Position numbers and translations under genes: made by a program. The notes under the pieces were generated by a model. That model was not told the DNA's origin. It did not search any database and saw only the letters and a list, made by a program, of their open reading frames with translations. Of a DNA stretch of 7,350 bases, positions 6,362 through 7,350 are shown piece by piece. How positions within the stretch are numbered: position 1 is the stretch's first letter; the number at the start of each line of letters is the position of its first letter. This DNA comes from Betaproteobacteria bacterium (GTDB lineage: Bacteria > Pseudomonadota > Gammaproteobacteria > Burkholderiales > Burkholderiaceae_C): contig RFSP01000092.1 in assembly GCA_009923895.1 (NCBI GenBank), positions 1 through 7,350 on the forward strand, written 5' to 3'.

Positions 6362-7158
6362 ACTCTTTGACCGACCGACTGACCATTCCTGACACCCAAA
6401 GTGCTCGCGACGAGCGGCACTTGGCGATCCAGCGGGTGGGTGTCAAGGACGTGCGCTACCCCTTGCAGTTGGTGGTGGAAGGTCAGGTGCAATCGACCGC
6501 TGCGATATGGAGCCTGGACGTGGCGCTGCCGGCGGAGAAAAAAGGCACGCACATGTCGCGCTTCATTGCGTGGCTGGACGCGTTGGACGCGCCCATGCAG
6601 GCCACCAACTTGCGCTCGTTGCATGAGCAGATGCTCCAAAGGTTGGATGCCAGTGCGGGCCGCGTCGAGGCGGCCTTCAGTTTCTTTTTACGCAAGCGAG
6701 CGCCCGTTTCCGGACTGAGCAGTCTTCTGGACTACCAAGGCCGCTGGATCGCCGAGACGCGTGATGCCCAGACCACCGTGTGGATGGAAGTGGCCGTGCC
6801 CGTGAAGAGCTTGTGCCCGTGCTCGAAAGAAATTTCTGACTATGGTGCCCACAACCAGCGCTCGCTCGTGACCATTCGGGTGGAGGTGCTGTCCCCCATG
6901 GATTGGCGAGAACTGGTGCGATTTGCTGAAGAAAGCGCCTCCAGCGAAATCTGGCCCATGCTCAAGCGCACCGATGAGAAGTGGATCACCGAGCGGGCTT
7001 ACGAGAATCCCAAGTTCGTTGAAGACTTGGTGCGTGATGTGGCCCTGCGCCTGAACGCCGACGAACGCATTGGCCGATACACGGTGGACGTGGAGAACTT
7101 CGAGTCCATCCACAACCATTCGGCCTACGCCCGCATTGAGCGGGACTTGCGAGCCTGA
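6358..7158 (+). CDS. folE2: GTP cyclohydrolase FolE2 (type IB)
   Basis: Converts GTP to 7,8-dihydroneopterin triphosphate with formate release, the first step of tetrahydrofolate (and sometimes queuosine) synthesis. Unlike strictly Zn-dependent FolE, type IB enzymes can use Mn2+, Fe2+ or other metals. The 266 residues fit the family (about 255-300). Motifs seen are VGVKDVRYP (27-35), KKGTHMSRF (61-69), SLCPCSKEIS (151-160) with the metal-ligand Cys at 153 or 155, GAHNQRS (163-169), TERAYENPKFVED (211-223) with a conserved Glu, and ESIHNHSAYA (249-258) with the conserved His residues. It overlaps the dxs stop by ATGA and has no separate Shine-Dalgarno, so it is probably translated by coupling. 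No Zur-type operator is visible upstream, which argues for constitutive expression with the isoprenoid genes rather than as a zinc-starvation backup. Confidence 0.95.
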   Translation: MNSLTDRLTIPDTQSARDERHLAIQRVGVKDVRYPLQLVVEGQVQSTAAIWSLDVALPAEKKGTHMSRFIAWLDALDAPMQATNLRSLHEQMLQRLDASAGRVEAAFSFFLRKRAPVSGLSSLLDYQGRWIAETRDAQTTVWMEVAVPVKSLCPCSKEISDYGAHNQRSLVTIRVEVLSPMDWRELVRFAEESASSEIWPMLKRTDEKWITERAYENPKFVEDLVRDVALRLNADERIGRYTVDVENFESIHNHSAYARIERDLRA

Positions 7159-7178
7159 GACGGGCTCGATCGGGTGTG

Positions 7179-7350
7179 ATGCCCGCGACGCGCTGGGACC
7201 CTTCCACCTTGCTCGATCCGGCGTCGGCTCGCCGGGCCGGGCGTGACCTGATTTCGCTGCAACTCATTGATGCGCGCAATGTCACGCTGGCCTGGCTCGA
7301 CCGTTTTGAGGCCTCGCAATGTTTGTTGGGCGATGAAAGTTCACGCGTGG
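7179..7350 (+). CDS. N-terminal fragment, possibly EgtB/SenA-like (DinB-type) protein, cut by window end
   Basis: An ATG 20 bp after folE2 opens a frame with no stop for 57 codons to the window end. The peptide begins MPATRWDPSTLLDP and contains RRAGRDLISLQLIDARNVTL, then AWLDRF and QCLLGDESSRV. The pattern of a helix with DARN-x-TL-x-WL resembles, from memory, the start of the DinB-like domain in Burkholderiales SUMF1/EgtB/SenA-type iron enzymes, which make ergothioneine or selenoneine. The diagnostic WH-x2-H-type iron motif and the C-terminal sulfatase-modifying-factor fold lie outside the window, so the assignment is weak. Close spacing and orientation suggest it belongs to the same operon. 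No good Shine-Dalgarno is visible. Codon usage (G/C third positions) fits its neighbours, supporting a real gene. Confidence 0.5.
   Translation, partial: MPATRWDPSTLLDPASARRAGRDLISLQLIDARNVTLAWLDRFEASQCLLGDESSRV

Noticed and set aside
7161..7185. Hairpin CGGGC/GCCCG around the start codon of the last gene
   Set aside because: Five GC pairs with a 15-nt loop are expected by chance in such GC-rich DNA, and no T-tract follows.

Overview
This is ordinary-looking chromosomal DNA from a GC-rich proteobacterium. The gene order, the protein sequences and the strong G/C bias at third codon positions point to Burkholderiales, most likely Comamonadaceae (Limnohabitans/Rhodoferax/Polaromonas-like). That assignment is an inference from remembered sequence character, not from a search. 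No tRNA, rRNA, CRISPR array, insertion sequence or phage gene was seen.

Left part (1-3131). The window opens inside a plus-strand ZIP-family metal transporter (1-567). It faces a minus-strand group read from right to left: a Rieske-type oxygenase alpha subunit (start 3131), a 3-mercaptopyruvate sulfurtransferase (start 1990, 16 bp after the Rieske stop) and a UspA-type universal stress protein (start 1030). The 78-bp spacer before the stress-protein gene is packed with inverted repeats, one of which runs into its Shine-Dalgarno sequence.

Middle (3132-3317). A 186-bp divergent intergenic region must carry the start signals for both directions. Two TAGAAT hexamers face away from each other in it and are candidate -10 elements.

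Right part (3318-7350). A tight plus-strand operon holds xseB (exonuclease VII small subunit), ispA (farnesyl diphosphate synthase), dxs (first enzyme of the MEP isoprenoid pathway) and folE2 (GTP cyclohydrolase IB). xseB/ispA and dxs/folE2 overlap by ATGA, and ispA/dxs are 9 bp apart. Dxs makes DXP, the precursor of IPP and DMAPP, which IspA condenses to farnesyl diphosphate for quinones and undecaprenyl phosphate. FolE2 starts tetrahydrofolate synthesis. Twenty bases after folE2 another frame opens and runs off the window. Its N-terminus resembles the DinB-like start of EgtB/SenA ergothioneine or selenoneine synthases, but this is tentative.

No wholly novel system is evident. The best leads are the dyad-rich leader of the stress-protein gene, the orphan Rieske oxygenase paired with a sulfurtransferase, and the identity of the truncated gene at the right edge.
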